Made by a program: the position numbers and the translations under genes
Part shown: one piece after another, positions 60,144-62,459 of the stretch
Numbering within the stretch: position 1 is the stretch's first letter
Layout of the letters: every line of letters starts with the position of its first letter
The notes under the pieces: generated by a model
The model's input: only the letters and a program-made list of their open reading frames with translations
Databases searched by the model: none
Told to the model about the DNA's origin: nothing
Assembly (NCBI GenBank): GCA_027063505.1
Contig: JAMORO010000076.1
Location: 1 to 62,459 of the forward strand
Direction: 5' to 3'
DNA from: Sulfurimonas sp.
GTDB taxonomy: Bacteria > Campylobacterota > Campylobacteria > Campylobacterales > Sulfurimonadaceae
DNA length: 62,459 nt

Positions 60144-61436
60144 GTGAAAATCTTACTTATCAATGATAATCCCGTTGTTAATAAATTAGTTACACTCAGT
60201 GCACAAAAAACATCTGATACATTAGAGGTAGTTGACTCTCTATCTGAAGCTTCAGGTACGAGTTATGACTTAGTAGTTATAGATGATACACTTTATAGTG
60301 ATGAGCTTATTATCGATCTCGAAGCAAATATTAAATATAAAAATTCACTCTATATCTGTTCTCGTGATGCAGAAGAGGTAGAAGGATTTAGTCGTGTGTT
60401 AAAAAAGCCATTTCTTCCAACTGACTTAGTAGAGATATTTGCTCAATTTGGTAAAGATGTTGAAACTATGAGTAATGATATTTCTATGGATGAAGATTTT
60501 GTAACAGTCGATGAAGAGATTGAAGAGTTAGGTGATTTAGATGAACTTGAAGAGATTGAAGAGTTAGGTGATTTAGATGAACTTGAAGATCTTGAGGAAA
60601 TTAGTGAACTTGATGAACTAGGGGACCTTGAGGAGATAAGTGAACTAGAAGAATTAGTTGATCTGGATGATTTAGACCTAGATGATGGAAGCTCTTTAGA
60701 AGATGACGAGAGTTTAGGTGAAAGTATCTTAGATGATGAAGAGGCACAAAAAGTAAAAGATCTACTCGATGAAACAGAAGATGAAGATTCTTTAGATGAT
60801 GAGTTTGAGTTTGACATAGATTTTGAAGAAGATGAAGATGAAGAAAAACTTGATTTAGAAGAAGAGAAGATAGAAGATGAAGTTGAAAATGATGAGTTAA
60901 TGAACTTAGAAGATAGTGAATTAGACTCTGAAATTGAAGATACATTAAATATGGACTTAGAAGATGACTTTGAGTTAGAAGATAATCTAAATTTGGAAGA
61001 AGAACTAGAAAGTAAACCTGAAGAAGTAGAAGAAGAGTTTGATGAAACTGTAGATGAAGATCTTGATTTAGAGTCTCAGATAGAAAATGCAGTTGAAGAG
61101 TTAAGTTATGAAGAGTTAGAGAGTGAAGTAGATGAAGAGACACTTTTAGATATCGTCACATCAGATATAGACTCTTTAGATGCTCTTTCAAGTCGAGATA
61201 TAAAACTTGCAGTCGGTGAAGAAGTTTCAGAAGAGATAGAGGAAGTAGAAGAGCCTATAGTTGAGAAGAGTGATGATTTAGAAGATATTTTAGATGATGA
61301 ATCTCAAGTATCAAAAAGTTCTAATGATGGAGTAGAAGCTTTAAAAACACTTTTAACTGCATTAACAGATAAAAATGTTGCTGCATCTCTTAAAGGTATG
61401 AAAATCAGTATTAACATTACACTAGGTGATAACTAA
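60144..61436 (+). CDS. chePep: ChePep-like chemotaxis regulator with receiver-like domain and long acidic region
   Basis: 430 residues from GTG 60144 (CAAGGAA site upstream). Residues 1-110 look like a response-regulator receiver: KILLINDNPVVNK, LVVIDDTLYSDE (phospho-acceptor-like Asp region) and RVLKKPFLP. Residues ~115-385 are very acidic, low-complexity with EELGDLDELEE-type repeats. The last ~40 residues, VEALKTLLTALTDKNVAASLKGMKISINITLG, form a conserved end. H. pylori HP0322 (ChePep, poly-E-rich) also sits next to gmk (HP0321) and tatA (HP0320). ChePep controls swimming reversals from the cell pole there. Overlaps gmk by one base. Confidence 0.82.
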   Translation: MKILLINDNPVVNKLVTLSAQKTSDTLEVVDSLSEASGTSYDLVVIDDTLYSDELIIDLEANIKYKNSLYICSRDAEEVEGFSRVLKKPFLPTDLVEIFAQFGKDVETMSNDISMDEDFVTVDEEIEELGDLDELEEIEELGDLDELEDLEEISELDELGDLEEISELEELVDLDDLDLDDGSSLEDDESLGESILDDEEAQKVKDLLDETEDEDSLDDEFEFDIDFEEDEDEEKLDLEEEKIEDEVENDELMNLEDSELDSEIEDTLNMDLEDDFELEDNLNLEEELESKPEEVEEEFDETVDEDLDLESQIENAVEELSYEELESEVDEETLLDIVTSDIDSLDALSSRDIKLAVGEEVSEEIEEVEEPIVEKSDDLEDILDDESQVSKSSNDGVEALKTLLTALTDKNVAASLKGMKISINITLGDN

Positions 61437-62056
61437 TGATTGAAAAAAATGGTGTTGTACTTGTCCTTTCAGGTCCAAGTGGTGCAGGAAAAAGTTCTTT
61501 AATAAATAAAATTGCTGATGATATTGGTGATTATTATTTTTCAATCTCTACAACAACTCGTCCAATGCGAGAAGGAGAGGAGGAGGGTGTTCACTATCAT
61601 TTTGTCTCCAAAGAAGAGTTTACAGCAGATATTGAAAATGATAACTTTTTAGAGTATGCAACAGTTCATGGAAACTACTATGGAACATCCCTAAAGCCAG
61701 TTAGAAAAGCTCTCTCCGAAGGAAAACTAGTTATATTTGATATTGATGTTCAAGGGAATATGGCTATTAAAAATAGACTTGGGGATATTACAACATCAGT
61801 GTTTATTACTCCTCCAACACTCTCTGAACTAAAACGTCGTTTAGATAATCGCTCTACTGATACACAAGAGGTTATAGCAGGGCGTTTAAAAATGGCGACA
61901 CGTGAAATTCAAAGAACTTCAGAATATGACTTTATTGTTGTTAATGATGATCTTGATGTTGCAGCAGAAGTGCTTCGACAAGTTGCTGTAACAGCACGAC
62001 TTAAAATCCCACATGACAAGATAAATGAGTTTGTACAAAACTGGGAAGATCTGTAG
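61436..62056 (+). CDS. gmk: Guanylate kinase
   Basis: 206 residues. P-loop LSGPSGAGKSSLINK near residues 11-25, STTTRPMREGEEEGVHYHFV (GMP-binding), FLEYATVHGNYYGTS and IFDIDVQGNMAIKN. Phosphorylates GMP to GDP. Between chePep and tatA as in Helicobacter. Confidence 0.96.
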   Translation: MIEKNGVVLVLSGPSGAGKSSLINKIADDIGDYYFSISTTTRPMREGEEEGVHYHFVSKEEFTADIENDNFLEYATVHGNYYGTSLKPVRKALSEGKLVIFDIDVQGNMAIKNRLGDITTSVFITPPTLSELKRRLDNRSTDTQEVIAGRLKMATREIQRTSEYDFIVVNDDLDVAAEVLRQVAVTARLKIPHDKINEFVQNWEDL

Positions 62057-62083
62057 ATAAGAAAATTTATAGCAAATATGAGA

Positions 62084-62089
62084 TATAAT
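62084..62089 (+). promoter_or_regulatory. -10 box for tatA
   Basis: TATAAT in GAGATATAATCTC, 31 bases before ATG 62121. It lies within an AGAT/ATCT-like near-palindrome (GAGATATAATCTC). Confidence 0.55.
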
Positions 62090-62120
62090 CTCAGAATTAA
62101 TTTTAAACAAGGAAATTACT

Positions 62121-62351
62121 ATGGGCATGCCTAGTGGAACAGAACTATTAATCATTTTCGGAATCATCGTTTTATTATTTGGAGCGAAAAAAATACCTGA
62201 TTTAGCAAAAGGTCTTGGAAAAGGAATCAAAAACTTTAAGTCTGAGATGAAAGATATAGATGAAGAAGTAGCACAAGATACACCTAAAAAAGTTGAAGGT
62301 AGCGAAGAAGTAGCATCTACTGAAGCTCCAAAAACTACTACACAAGCATAG
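62121..62351 (+). CDS. tatA: Sec-independent protein translocase TatA
   Basis: 76 residues. Short N-terminal membrane helix ([23 protein letters not shown]), then the amphipathic helix [15 protein letters not shown] with the FG hinge, and a charged Thr/Glu/Lys tail. Forms the Tat pore with TatC. AAGGAAA ribosome site. Gene order gmk-tatA-argS is the Helicobacter one. Confidence 0.94.
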   Translation: MGMPSGTELLIIFGIIVLLFGAKKIPDLAKGLGKGIKNFKSEMKDIDEEVAQDTPKKVEGSEEVASTEAPKTTTQA

Positions 62352-62355
62352 TACT

Positions 62356-62459
62356 TTGAAACAACGTGTATCGGCGCTTTTGCGCGAAAAACTGGGTCGT
62401 GAGGTTGTTTTAGAAAAACCACGTGACCGCTCTTTTGGTCACTTTGCTACTCCTATAGC
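62356..62459 (+). CDS. argS: Arginyl-tRNA synthetase, 5' part only (cut by window end)
   Basis: From TTG 62356, five bases after tatA, the frame stays open to the last base and reads MKQRVSALLREKLG, then DRSFGHFATPIA, where HFATPIA is the ArgS N-terminal-domain landmark just before the class I catalytic domain. The start has no strong ribosome site, so the exact start is uncertain. H. pylori has argS (HP0319) next to tatA (HP0320), supporting the call. Confidence 0.8.
   Translation, partial: MKQRVSALLREKLGREVVLEKPRDRSFGHFATPI

Noticed and set aside
60601-61143. Long Leu/His-rich frame opposite the chePep gene
   Set aside because: It is the antisense shadow of acidic GAA/GAT repeats (which read as Leu/Ser/His-rich on the other strand); no ribosome site and no protein-like pattern. 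The Ser-rich frame at 60443-60817 is rejected for the same reason.
1-62459. CRISPR arrays, insertion sequences, integrase-flanked islands, prophage genes
   Set aside because: No regularly spaced direct repeats, transposase, integrase or phage structural proteins were seen on either strand.
1-62459. tRNA or rRNA genes
   Set aside because: No cloverleaf with GTTCRA-type T-loop or conserved rRNA segments was recognised by eye; intergenic spaces are mostly too short.

Overview
The window comes from a motile, AT-rich member of the Campylobacterota, most like the Sulfurimonas/Sulfuricurvum group. The evidence is gene order known from Helicobacter and Campylobacter: nuoA-N followed by pflA, cheZ followed by a U32 peptidase gene, and chePep-gmk-tatA. 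A Campylobacterota-type complex I without a normal NADH dehydrogenase module, a DUF3373 outer-membrane protein and a group II truncated haemoglobin fit the same group. This assignment rests on recognised proteins and synteny, not on a database search.

Region 1 (1-13085) is a surface-glycan locus on the + strand, visibly more AT-rich than what follows. It starts with acetyltransferase, legI, legG, ptmE and legF genes, an order matching Campylobacter jejuni legionaminic acid synthesis, so it should make a CMP-activated nonulosonic acid. A sialyltransferase-like gene, a Wzx flippase, an acyltransferase, an O-antigen polymerase fused to a Wzz-like chain-length domain, a GT2 glycosyltransferase, and a PglE/PglC/PglF-like set for starting a lipid-linked glycan follow. 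The legB and legC steps are not visible and may lie before base 1.

Region 2 (13329-33159) is the complex I operon nuoA-N plus pflA. The usual NuoE/NuoF are replaced by a 75-residue NuoE-like stub and a 677-residue chimera of a NuoF-like Fe-S domain with a GltD-like flavoprotein. Two different nuoG genes follow in tandem. The operon probably starts from an extended -10 promoter followed by a 9-bp inverted repeat in the leader. The final gene, pflA, encodes a periplasmic flagellar-motor scaffold protein.

Region 3 (33165-37924) holds minus-strand dapB, a decayed cyclic-nucleotide-binding fragment, trxB, a cysteine-free thioredoxin-fold membrane protein and trxA. A haem-copper-oxidase-like membrane protein lies divergent to a truncated haemoglobin.

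Region 4 (37939-54775) is housekeeping: a PHP phosphatase, cheZ, a U32 peptidase, purE, a DUF89 protein, glyQ, a RecD2-type helicase with an odd duplicated 3' tail, a nitroreductase, a parvulin, miaA, a menaquinone prenyltransferase, and a run containing ftsW and murG, then dedA, a DUF420 protein and bcp.

Region 5 (54832-62459) has a DUF3373 porin-like protein, rpsB-tsf with a strong terminator, a LolD-like ATPase gene with a probably leaderless start, fliR, chePep, gmk, tatA and the first codons of argS, cut by the window end. No tRNA, rRNA, CRISPR array, insertion sequence or phage was seen. The best candidates for under-described biology are the Wzy-Wzz fusion, the complex I input module, the Cys-less protein between trxA and trxB, and the recD2 tail remnant.
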